This document shows, piece by piece, positions 1 through 5,815 of a DNA stretch of 8,708 nucleotides (its first letter is position 1; every line of letters starts with the position of its first letter). The stretch lies in NCBI GenBank assembly GCA_016868095.1, contig VGHV01000085.1, forward strand, positions 1 to 8,708, given 5' to 3'. The notes under the pieces were generated by a model. The model was given only the letters and a program-made list of their open reading frames with translations, had not been told where the DNA came from and ran no database searches. The stretch is from Betaproteobacteria bacterium. GTDB taxonomy: Bacteria; Pseudomonadota; Gammaproteobacteria; Burkholderiales; Burkholderiaceae_E. Both the position numbers and the translations under genes were made by a program.

Positions 1-230
1 TCAGCCCCGTCTTTTTTTTTCTAGCCGAAGCCCCTAAGCACACACCAAGACAAGAAGCGAGCAAACGGACTCGGCGGCTTTTGTTTGAGCCTAACGCAAG
101 GTATCGTTCACAGCACTTTTCTTATTTGCTCAAAGACATCCTAAACATGCAGATTCAATGCACAGGTCCACATTGCCGCGCCACATAGCGGCGTTTGGCA
201 CCCTGTAAGGCTCGCCATTTCAATCATTTT
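1..230. other. Non-coding stretch, no gene seen
   Basis: No reading frame in this stretch has a start, ribosome binding site and protein-like composition. A run of nine T residues near positions 12-20, preceded by GCCCCG, could be the tail of a terminator whose left arm lies outside the window. That cannot be tested here. Nothing else is recognisable. Confidence 0.4.
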
Positions 231-232
231 TG

Positions 233-279
233 TATTTGCGCAAATATTTTTTTGCCGGATCTTCTTTAAAAAAATATTT
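233..279. repeat. AT-rich palindrome overlapping a 12-bp inverted repeat
   Basis: A perfect 14-bp palindrome (TATTTGCGCAAATA) occupies 233-246. It overlaps a perfect 12-bp inverted repeat: AAATATTTTTTT at 242-253 and AAAAAAATATTT at 268-279, separated by 14 bases. The arms contain only A and T, so as RNA this is a weak hairpin. As DNA it could be an operator or a bent or melting region upstream of the coiled-coil gene. The function is inferred; only the symmetry is seen. Confidence 0.5.
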
Positions 280-310
280 AGCCGTAAACTCGAGTCTGCG
301 CAACGCCCCT

Positions 311-351
311 TCTCTAATCTCGTGTTTTAGAGATAGTTGGCCTTGGGCCAA
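311..351 (+). promoter_or_regulatory. Two tandem hairpins in the leader of the coiled-coil gene
   Basis: TCTCTAA (311-317) pairs with TTAGAGA (327-333) around a 9-base loop. Immediately after, TTGGCC (337-342) pairs with GGCCAA (346-351) around TTG. They end 35 bases before the Shine-Dalgarno at 387-392, so in a transcript reading into the gene they would lie in the 5' leader. No T-tract follows, so an intrinsic terminator is unlikely. Either could instead be a protein binding site on DNA. No convincing -35/-10 pair could be fixed for this gene. Confidence 0.35.
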
Positions 352-398
352 ATCCCGAATAACCCGCAGCACATTGAAGCTGCTCCAAGGAGAAGTTG

Positions 399-1127
399 AT
401 GAGTCAGATCGAAGATAATCGCGCAAACATCCGCGCCAATCGCAAGAAACTTTTTGAACTAGAATCCACTGTTATGTGGAATAAGGCGCAGGCTTATCGC
501 GAGCGCTCAATGATCGAGGAAAATCGAGCCTTGATCATGAAGAACTACTCGGCGGCCTTCATGGGCAACCGCCAGATGGCCAATCAGAATACCGATGACA
601 TTTTCAGAAACCGTAAGGCTATTCTTCAATCGATGAAGGTAGAGGGTGCGGTCCAGGAGAACTTTCGTGACTCCATGCTGAATCAGGCCCATATTGACTT
701 TCTCGATCATCGCTCAACACTCAATGCCCGCGTTATTGCAGTGAGCGAAAAGATGAGCGAAATCAACAAGATGTTGATCGAAGTCAATCACATGATCATG
801 GAAGGCAATGCCGAGATCGTCGAATTTAACGCCGGCAATATCGAGACGAACCGTAGATGGCTCGACGGCGATCTGCATCCCGAGCAGGCGACCCCAGAAA
901 CGAATGCACAACGCATTGCCTCAAATGAGTCAAGAATTGCTGAGATTCAGCAGCGCGCCACGGCCAACCGCGCAAAGATCGACGCCGTGATGGCGACCGT
1001 CGAAGGCAATCGGGCGGCGATTCTAAAGAACGCAGACGCAATCTATGAACGTCGCCAAAGCATTCTTGAAAACCATAAGAAGATCGCTGCAAATCAAGAG
1101 CGAATCACCAAGCTGATCGCTGGGTAA
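399..1127 (+). CDS. Asparagine-ladder coiled-coil protein, unknown function
   Basis: A 242-residue protein, nearly all alpha-helical, with no signal peptide, membrane segment or catalytic motif; I do not recognise a named family. The start is ATG 399, because AAGGAG at 387-392 lies 6 bases upstream; a TTG directly before it (396) is less likely. Asn recurs every seven residues: 7, 14, 28, 42, 49; then 57, 64, 71; then 88, 95, 109, 123, 130, 137, 144, 151; then 169, 176, 190, 204, 211, 225, 232. Ile, Val or Leu usually sits four residues after each Asn, giving an I-x-x-N heptad with the aliphatic residue at core position a and Asn at d. Eight of these Asn are followed by Arg. The register shifts at 49-57, 71-88 and 151-169, the last containing Pro161 and Pro166, a likely hinge. 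Asn at d is known from trimeric coiled coils of autotransporter adhesins, but no anchor or secretion signal is present here. A cytoplasmic rod or filament is the simplest inference. Confidence 0.85.
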   Translation: MSQIEDNRANIRANRKKLFELESTVMWNKAQAYRERSMIEENRALIMKNYSAAFMGNRQMANQNTDDIFRNRKAILQSMKVEGAVQENFRDSMLNQAHIDFLDHRSTLNARVIAVSEKMSEINKMLIEVNHMIMEGNAEIVEFNAGNIETNRRWLDGDLHPEQATPETNAQRIASNESRIAEIQQRATANRAKIDAVMATVEGNRAAILKNADAIYERRQSILENHKKIAANQERITKLIAG

Positions 1128-1183
1128 TTCATCTTGACTCGCTAATTGCATGAGGACCTAACAGGCTTCAGCTCAGGGTCTAG

Positions 1184-1200
1184 GGGGCCCAGCGGGCCCC
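1184..1200. terminator. GC-rich hairpin between convergent genes
   Basis: GGGGCCC (1184-1190) and GGGCCCC (1194-1200) form a perfect 7-bp stem around AGC. The hairpin lies between the stop of the coiled-coil gene and the stop of the minus-strand yghU-type gene. The position suits a bidirectional terminator. Neither side has a U-tract, so a Rho-assisted or weak terminator is more likely than a strong intrinsic one. Confidence 0.45.
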
Positions 1201-1203
1201 TGC

Positions 1204-2097
1204 TCAATCGAGGCGCTTGCCTTTAAAGTCAGCCTCGCTGTGCCGCTCGGGTACTTGCGTGTCCGAGTCGCCGGTCAGCTTGTTGACAAGCCTACCTCGT
1301 TGAACCGCGGGTCGAGCGCCAATGTCTCGTGCCCAGCGCAGCAAATGCGTATAGCTTTCAACGTCAAGAAACTCCGCAGCACCGTAAAGCCTGCCGAGGA
1401 CTAGTTGCCCGTACCATGGCCAAATCGCTATGTCCGCGATGCTGTATGAATCACCCACGATAAATGCTTGGTCGGCCAACAATCGATCTAAGACATCCAT
1501 CTGACGTTTCACCTCCATGGTGAACCGATCGATCGGGTATTCCATCTTGCTTGGCGCATAAGCGTAGAAGTGGCCAAAGCCACCGCCGAGGTACGGGGCA
1601 CTTCCCATTTGCCAAAACAACCAGGAAAGGCAATCACTGCGCGCTGGATGCTCAGTAGGCAGGAATACCGAAAACTTTTCTGCAAGGTAGAACAAAATGG
1701 CGGCCGACTCAAACACAGTAACGGGTTTGTCGCCGCTTCGATCAACAAGGGCAGGAATTTTAGAGTTGGGATTGATCTCAACAAAACCTGTACTGAATTG
1801 CTCACCTTCCCCAATCCGAATCGACCAGGCGTCGTACTCGGCGCCGCTATAGCCAAGCGCAAGTAGCTCTTCGAGCATCACAGTGACCTTAACACCGTTG
1901 GGCGTTCCCAAGGAGTAAAGCTGCAAAGGATGTACTCCGACTGGTAAATCGGCTTCGTGAGTCGGTCCGGCAATAGGCCTATTGATGTTGGCAAAACGGC
2001 CGCCGTTGGCCTTATTCCAAGTCCAGACTTTCGGCGGCTGGTAGTCAGCGTTGGTTGTTGACGAATCTTTCGCGTCAAGTTCTGATCTATTTGTCAT
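1204..2097 (-). CDS. yghU: YghU-type glutathione S-transferase / disulfide reductase
   Basis: A 297-residue cytosolic protein closely resembling Escherichia coli YghU (288 residues as I recall it), a nu-class glutathione transferase with disulfide-bond reductase activity. The N-terminal extension carries VWTWNKANGG (24-33) and NINRPIAGPTHE (37-48), characteristic of this subfamily. The thioredoxin-like domain (about 57-142) has LYSLGTPNGVKV, NPNSKIPAL with the cis-Pro at 115, and FESAAIL with Glu130-Ser131, which normally contact glutathione. The helical domain (about 150-270) has GGGFGHFYAYAP (171-182) and the SIADIAIWPW fold box (219-228). The sequence is intact. The N-terminus is roughly ten residues longer than the E. 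coli protein, and the only GGAG lies 11 bases before the ATG, so the start could be slightly downstream. It is monocistronic and convergent with the coiled-coil gene. Its likely role is thiol or peroxide detoxification; the substrate is not determinable. Confidence 0.93.
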   Translation of the reverse strand: MTNRSELDAKDSSTTNADYQPPKVWTWNKANGGRFANINRPIAGPTHEADLPVGVHPLQLYSLGTPNGVKVTVMLEELLALGYSGAEYDAWSIRIGEGEQFSTGFVEINPNSKIPALVDRSGDKPVTVFESAAILFYLAEKFSVFLPTEHPARSDCLSWLFWQMGSAPYLGGGFGHFYAYAPSKMEYPIDRFTMEVKRQMDVLDRLLADQAFIVGDSYSIADIAIWPWYGQLVLGRLYGAAEFLDVESYTHLLRWARDIGARPAVQRGRLVNKLTGDSDTQVPERHSEADFKGKRLD

Positions 2098-2154
2098 AGC
2101 CGTTTTGGCTCCAGTTCATTGATCTAAAAAGTGTCTAAAGCAACGCTGAGGCCT

Positions 2155-2188
2155 TTAATCAGCCTTCGGCACCATGGCGCATCCTCCT
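2155..2188 (-). promoter_or_regulatory. Perfect Shine-Dalgarno with six-codon mini-ORF
   Basis: On the minus strand, AGGAGG (2188-2183) is followed after exactly 7 bases by ATG (2175-2173). The frame ATG GTG CCG AAG GCT GAT TAA encodes MVPKAD and ends about 57 bases before the yghU-type start. It could be a leader peptide acting on downstream translation, or the 5' remnant of a lost gene. The site itself is a clear signal. Its use is inferred. Confidence 0.3.
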
Positions 2189-2297
2189 AAAGTCAAGGTA
2201 CTTGAAGACTGGCAATTAGTCTATAGCGCCGATTCCAGCCCATGGTTAACGAGCGCCTTGAGCCAATGGCACGAGCCCGTGGCGCTGAGTCCGATCC

Positions 2298-2331
2298 TTG
2301 ACTCCCTGTAATCAGGCCGCTCACGTATAAT
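2298..2331 (+). promoter_or_regulatory. Probable promoter of the tRNA-Ser gene
   Basis: A perfect -10 hexamer TATAAT sits at 2326-2331, eleven bases before the mature tRNA 5' end. A GC-rich stretch (CGGGCCC) follows it, like the discriminator of stringently controlled stable-RNA promoters. The best -35-like hexamer, TTGACT at 2298-2303, is 22 bases away, longer than the usual 16-19, and no better hexamer lies at standard spacing. The -10 call is firm; the -35 call is not. Confidence 0.55.
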
Positions 2332-2341
2332 CGGGCCCATC

Positions 2342-2433
2342 GGAGAGGTGGATGAGTGGTTTAAATCGCACGCCTGGAAAGCGTGTGTACGTTTCAAAGC
2401 GTACCGCGGGTTCGAATCCCGCTCTCTCCGCCA
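2342..2433 (+). tRNA. tRNA-Ser (anticodon GGA)
   Basis: A complete class II tRNA gene. The acceptor strand GGAGAGG pairs with TCTCTCC (one G-U at the base), followed by the G discriminator expected for serine tRNAs and an encoded CCA (2431-2433). The anticodon stem CACGC/GCGTG encloses CTGGAAA, so the anticodon is GGA, reading UCC and UCU. A long variable arm (GTACG/CGTAC with loop TTTCAAAG) and the T arm GCGGG-TTCGAAT-CCCGC are intact. tRNA-Ser genes are common integration targets, and an integrase remnant lies 4.6 kb downstream, but no second copy of the tRNA 3' end is visible in the window. Confidence 0.98.
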
Positions 2434-2457
2434 GTTAAACTTAATAAAGTATTGATT

Positions 2458-2472
2458 TAAAAGAATCTTTTA
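2458..2472 (+). terminator. Short A/T hairpin after the tRNA, weak
   Basis: TAAAAG and CTTTTA flank AAT in a 15-base symmetric block 25 bases after the tRNA CCA. It contains little G or C and has no T-run after it. It is at best a weak terminator or processing signal for the tRNA transcript. Confidence 0.2.
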
Positions 2473-2675
2473 CCTGGAATGGCGAATAGGTATACCGTTT
2501 GGTCTACCACTCGATGCCTCAAGTAATCTAAAGTTGGTTACTCAATCGACCCTCTCAATTGGTTAAAACCTGGCCTAGCCGGGCGAGACCTCTCATGTAA
2601 TGACCATAAAACTGCACTAGTCCCTTTTTTTGGACTCGACTCAGGCCTCCCCCTTTGAAAAAGCTGCCTGGTCTG

Positions 2676-2780
2676 ACCCCCACCGCACCCCCACCCCCAC
2701 AAAAAGGCCGGCTTTCTACCGACTGATATGGGCCAATAATCCACTCAAACGACCCTGACAATCGCTAGGGGGCACCCCCA
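2676..2780 (-). repeat. Cluster of TGGGGGT motifs
   Basis: The heptamer TGGGGGT (minus strand; ACCCCCA on plus) occurs at 2676-2682, 2687-2693, 2693-2699 and 2774-2780. A fifth copy lies at 8207-8213, just after the integrase stop. About one copy would be expected by chance in the window on both strands. The last copy here and the distant one share the 13-mer GGGGGCACCCCCA. Short G-rich direct repeats are typical of integrase arm-binding sites, which is the inferred meaning; the low sequence complexity is a caveat. Confidence 0.4.
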
Positions 2781-2866
2781 TGAAGATGGGAAAACTCCGC
2801 CACGTGGCGGAGTTTCTGGGGAAGAGGCCCCCCAGGAAAAAGAAGTGGGTTCCCATCGGCGGGTAG
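2780..2866 (+). CDS. Possible 28-residue basic small protein
   Basis: A frame from ATG 2780 to TAG 2864 encodes a 28-residue basic peptide. It starts MKMGKLRHVAEFLG (1-14), continues KRPPRKKKWVPIGG, and carries nine Lys/Arg. The composition is protein-like, but no good ribosome binding site precedes it (only GGGGG about 8 bases upstream) and an in-frame stop lies at 2756. The 24-bp palindrome falls exactly in its KLRHVAEF codons. It may be a real small protein, the fragment of a lost gene, or chance. I do not recognise a family. Confidence 0.25.
   Translation: MKMGKLRHVAEFLGKRPPRKKKWVPIGG
2785..2857. repeat. Nested inverted repeats around a 24-bp perfect palindrome
   Basis: The half-site AAACTCCGCCAC (2792-2803) is followed directly by its exact reverse complement (2804-2815). 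Right after it CTGGGG (2816-2821) pairs with CCCCAG (2830-2835). Both are enclosed by an outer 8-bp pair, GATGGGAA (2785-2792) with TTCCCATC (2850-2857), so the block can fold as a three-way junction. ATGGG at 2786-2790 can instead pair with CCCAT at 2777-2781, giving a mutually exclusive alternative fold. It could be a structured RNA, a recombinase or regulator binding site, or a coincidence within a coding frame. Confidence 0.45.
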
Positions 2867-3057
2867 GTGTGTTTCAAGCCAATTGAGTTCTAACAGGCAT
2901 TTGCCGCCGAGCTAATTCAAGAGGATTGCCGATAAGCTGTCATCCTGGTAGGATACCGATGTTGAGCCTGTCTGGGGTTTTCTAAGACTTTGCTCCAAGT
3001 GAATCTCTCTTGCGTTCTGCGACCGACAAGATCAAACACTTAGGAAAGACAAACTCC

Positions 3058-3087
3058 TTGACCCCATGCTAAATATGCTCGTAGGAT
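3058..3087 (+). promoter_or_regulatory. Candidate sigma-70 promoter for the small membrane protein
   Basis: TTGACC (3058-3063, five of six consensus bases) and TAGGAT (3082-3087, four of six) are 18 bases apart. Transcription would begin near 3094 and give a leader of about 50 bases to the TTG at 3145. Confidence 0.4.
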
Positions 3088-3144
3088 GTGTAACCGTGGT
3101 AGCCTGCTGTTTATTAGGCTTAAGCGTCCAGTAAGGAGTTAGCG

Positions 3145-3357
3145 TTGCTTACTTGGCTTGTGATTGGTTCTCTGTTAATTCTCAGTGGCTATGCGGTTTT
3201 GCTCGGTGTCAGTGAAATTCCTAAGGAGGCTCGGCAGACACAGGCACCTGAGTACCTAGAGGGCTTACAGAAGCAGCTCGATAACACTAAATATGCAGGT
3301 CTGATCGTCTTTCTATGCACTTTGGGCTACATCTTGGTGTTGCTTGTGTTGCTTTGA
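3145..3357 (+). CDS. Small two-helix membrane protein, unknown
   Basis: A 70-residue protein that I do not recognise. Two hydrophobic segments (about 2-22 and 50-70) flank a charged loop (23-49) containing SEIPKEARQTQ and an amphipathic LEGLQKQLDN stretch. This gives a helical hairpin in the inner membrane with both ends on the same side. The start is TTG 3145: TAAGGAG at 3132-3138 is an excellent ribosome binding site 6 bases upstream, and no ATG exists early in the frame. A candidate promoter lies at 3058-3087 and an inverted repeat follows the stop, so it is probably its own transcription unit. The next gene is a binding protein on the same strand, but no functional link can be shown. Confidence 0.7.
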   Translation: MLTWLVIGSLLILSGYAVLLGVSEIPKEARQTQAPEYLEGLQKQLDNTKYAGLIVFLCTLGYILVLLVLL

Positions 3358-3360
3358 ATT

Positions 3361-3384
3361 GATAAAGCAAGCGCTTTCTTTATC
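3361..3384. terminator. Inverted repeat after the small membrane gene
   Basis: GATAAAG (3361-3367) pairs with CTTTATC (3378-3384) around a 10-base loop that contains a further AGCGCT palindrome. It starts 4 bases after the TGA of the membrane protein. No T-run follows, so it may be a weak terminator or an operator for the binding-protein gene. Confidence 0.35.
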
Positions 3385-3468
3385 CTCGAGATTCTCGTGG
3401 CAACCCGGCTCAGTCAAATTAACAGACTCACCTTACGTAGCCCAGTATGGCTGGACAGCAAGAATTGC

Positions 3469-4506
3469 ATGAAACGGTCAAAAATTTTGAGTCCTAAAGA
3501 AGCAGTGTGCCCAGCTCTTCGCAGGCGATGGCTTTTAGCCTGCGGTGCGCAGCTCGGCACCCTGTCTCTGACAGCGCCCATTGCCGGCTCGCTCAAGGCG
3601 CAGGCTTTCTGGCCCGACCGTCCAGTGAAACTCGTAGTGCCGGTAGGAGCAGGTGGGGCCGCAGACACCCTGTCGCGCAATCTCTCAAGCGGATTTTCGC
3701 AGTTGACCAATGGGCAGCCCTTGCTCGTTGAGAATCGGCCCGGTGCCGGTGGAACGATCGCTGCAGCTGCAGTAGCTAGGGAGAAGCCCGATGGCTACAC
3801 GCTCTTTCTCGCCGACGTTGGACCGAATGCGGTGTCGCACACCTTAGCCAAACTACCCTATAACCCGCACACCGCTTTCACACCAATCGTTCACGTGGCG
3901 AACCTACCCGCGGTTGTGTTAATACGTGCCGATTTGCCCTACAGGAACCTGAGCGAATTCCTCGAGGCTGCTCGCAAGCAACCGGGTAAATTCAACTTTG
4001 CCTCGGCGGGGCTCGGTAACTGGACGCATCTTTACATGGCCTATCTCAACAGTCTTGCGGGGATCGAGCAAGTCAATGTGATCTACAAATCCGGGGCAGA
4101 GATGGTGCTGGCCTTGCTCCGCGGCGATGCCGATACAGCAGTGATTACCGTATCCACTTCGCTTGGGCATGTGCGCGAGGGCAAAATCCGTCCTCTTGCT
4201 GGCATTGCAGCGCGACCGATGCGACAGTTACCGGAGGTGCCACCCGTGGCGCAGACCCTTCCCGGCTTTGATGTGAGCGTCTGGCATGGCATCGTCGGCC
4301 CCGCGGGAATGGAACCTACACTGGTGCTCCGGGTCAACGAGGTCTTCAACCGTGTACTGCAGGTACCGGCAGTGCGTACTGCAATTACCGAGTCTCAGGC
4401 AGCGGACATCATCGGAGGCACGCCGCAACAGTTTGACGGGTTCCTCAAAGAAGAACTCAGGCGCTGGCCCGAGGTTGTGAAACGCGCAGGGATTACGCCG
4501 CAGTGA
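3469..4506 (+). CDS. Bug/TctC-family periplasmic substrate-binding protein
   Basis: A 345-residue precursor of the tripartite tricarboxylate transporter receptor (Bug) family, which binds small organic acids or amides in the periplasm. The N-terminus has RRRWLL (18-23), a Tat-like twin-arginine motif, then a hydrophobic stretch and an AQA cleavage site before Phe47. Family landmarks are VKLVVPVGAGGAADTLSR (53-70), ENRPGAGG (88-95), KPDGYTL (106-112), KLPYNP (128-133), FASAGLGN (177-184) and the VWHGIVGPAG block (271-280). The frame is open from GTG 3397, but ATG 3469 places the signal peptide at the N-terminus; neither start has a strong ribosome binding site. No TctA/TctB membrane subunits are adjacent, so it is an orphan receptor, as is common in Burkholderiales. 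The gene converges on the SelA-like gene. The ligand cannot be deduced. Confidence 0.92.
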   Translation: MKRSKILSPKEAVCPALRRRWLLACGAQLGTLSLTAPIAGSLKAQAFWPDRPVKLVVPVGAGGAADTLSRNLSSGFSQLTNGQPLLVENRPGAGGTIAAAAVAREKPDGYTLFLADVGPNAVSHTLAKLPYNPHTAFTPIVHVANLPAVVLIRADLPYRNLSEFLEAARKQPGKFNFASAGLGNWTHLYMAYLNSLAGIEQVNVIYKSGAEMVLALLRGDADTAVITVSTSLGHVREGKIRPLAGIAARPMRQLPEVPPVAQTLPGFDVSVWHGIVGPAGMEPTLVLRVNEVFNRVLQVPAVRTAITESQAADIIGGTPQQFDGFLKEELRRWPEVVKRAGITPQ

Positions 4507-4609
4507 ACACCAATTTCCAATTTCGACGCACCAGATTAGGGATCGAGCTTCCTTCAGCTAGAGTCAACTAGGAAATTCACCCCAGCAAGGTGAAACACGG
4601 GGCGTTAAT

Positions 4610-5815
4610 CTAAGACTCAAACTCTCGGAGTGCATTCAGGAGGCACTGCACAGCATAATCGTCATCGTCAGAGCGAAGTGCTGTTGGTATGAATAGCAGC
4701 AGACCTTCGCCAATACGAGACTCCCCCAAATGCAGTGGCACGGGTAGCTCCTGTAAGGCGAGACTGAGGCGAAACACATTTGTGTTTGAAGGCTTTATCG
4801 CGAGGCAAGGTACTCCAGCACCAGGTAGACAATCTAAAAGTTCCACCGATAACCCTGGCTGCACCATAAGTTTTTCTTTGATAATGTCAAGGCGCCGTCT
4901 CCACTCATGGTGTTGGATCACTTCGTCGGCATTAAGATAGCGCTCAAGGGCACAAATAAGACCTGCAATCTCTTCCTTACCAACCTTGAAACCACGCCCA
5001 ATACCATGGGTCGGTAGACCCTTAAGGGATTTACGATTGATGAAACCTGCTGGTATCCAGGTGGCAGGATGAACATCCATGTCCAGCATCTGCAAAAGGG
5101 CTGATCCGATAAGAGCGCTGCGTCCCGCCAAGATTCCAGTGGATTGCGGTCCCCCGATTGCCTTACCCCCACTGAAGATGACAAGATCTGCGCCAGTGGC
5201 GATTAGGCTCTGAAGATTGCTTCGAGGGGGTAGCTGAGCTGCGGCATCAACGATCACGAAGCGTCCATGCCTATGCAGCGTTTCAATGACCTGTGGCAAA
5301 TCGCTAAGCGTCTTCGCGGTAGCTGTAAACACCATTCCTACTACCTGACCATTAATGTGTGATTCAATTTCCCAAGATTCAAGGCTTCGAACGCCTGCAC
5401 CCGTGCCGTAATCGTTATGCCCGATGTCAACTATTTTTGCACCAGCTAGGCGCACGGCATGATCGTAGGTATTGCGATGGGTACGGGCCATAAGCATGTG
5501 ATTCGGCATGCCCTCCGCTTGAGGTAGCTGCGCCATCGCTGCTGCCTCCCACCCCGCCAAACAAGCCGCACAGGCCAGAGTCATCGCAGCACTAGCCCCA
5601 CTTGTAACCAGGGCAGCCTCAGCTCCCATAAGCTCAGCAACTCGCCTTCCCGCAGCTGATTGGAGTTCTGCCATATCGACTGAAAAGCGAGCCGCTTCGC
5701 ACATAGCTTCAAGCACTTCATTCGCCATCAGGGATCCTCCCAAACGAGTCAGGGTTCCCGCCGCATTGAGCCGGCGGCGAACTCCTAGTCGATATAGGAA
5801 ATTAATGTCGCTCAT
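4610..5815 (-). CDS. SelA-like PLP-dependent enzyme
   Basis: A 401-residue fold-type I PLP enzyme of the SelA/DgaE-like group (selenocysteine synthase-related, including D-glucosaminate-6-phosphate ammonia-lyase). Visible motifs are NAAGTLTRLGGS (17-28), TSGASAAMTLA (71-81, PLP phosphate region), VDAAAQLPP (189-197, Asp190 expected to contact the PLP nitrogen), SGGKAIGGPQSTG (215-227, Lys218 the expected Schiff-base lysine) and THGIGRGFKVGKEEI (269-283). It is shorter than true SelA (about 460 residues), so a lyase or racemase on a small amino or sugar substrate is more likely than selenocysteine synthesis. The start at 5815 fits the family N-terminus (LYRLGVRRRLNAAG), although no Shine-Dalgarno is visible. 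It converges with the Bug receptor gene. The exact reaction is unknown. Confidence 0.88.
   Translation of the reverse strand: MSDINFLYRLGVRRRLNAAGTLTRLGGSLMANEVLEAMCEAARFSVDMAELQSAAGRRVAELMGAEAALVTSGASAAMTLACAACLAGWEAAAMAQLPQAEGMPNHMLMARTHRNTYDHAVRLAGAKIVDIGHNDYGTGAGVRSLESWEIESHINGQVVGMVFTATAKTLSDLPQVIETLHRHGRFVIVDAAAQLPPRSNLQSLIATGADLVIFSGGKAIGGPQSTGILAGRSALIGSALLQMLDMDVHPATWIPAGFINRKSLKGLPTHGIGRGFKVGKEEIAGLICALERYLNADEVIQHHEWRRRLDIIKEKLMVQPGLSVELLDCLPGAGVPCLAIKPSNTNVFRLSLALQELPVPLHLGESRIGEGLLLFIPTALRSDDDDYAVQCLLNALREFES

Larger units (their letters stand above)
2434..3057. other. Gene-poor region downstream of the tRNA
   Basis: About 620 bases with no convincing long coding frame. The minus-strand frames here (2538-2744 and 2555-2761) are Gly/Arg-rich artefacts of C-runs and lack ribosome binding sites. 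The stretch contains a small AGTCC/GGACT hairpin with a T-rich loop (2619-2636), a cluster of TGGGGGT motifs, and the palindrome block and small ORF near 2780-2866, listed separately. Its position next to a tRNA fits the attachment region of an old integrative element, by inference. Confidence 0.4.

Noticed and set aside
2538..2761. Two overlapping minus-strand frames of 68 residues in the gene-poor region
   Set aside because: They are Gly/Arg-rich products of C-runs, lack ribosome sites and show no recognisable motif.
3066..3134. 22-codon hydrophobic ORF (MLNMLVGCVTVVACCLLG...) just before the membrane protein, with its stop overlapping the ribosome site
   Set aside because: It has no ribosome binding site, and its start codons lie inside the candidate -35/-10 region, upstream of the expected transcription start.
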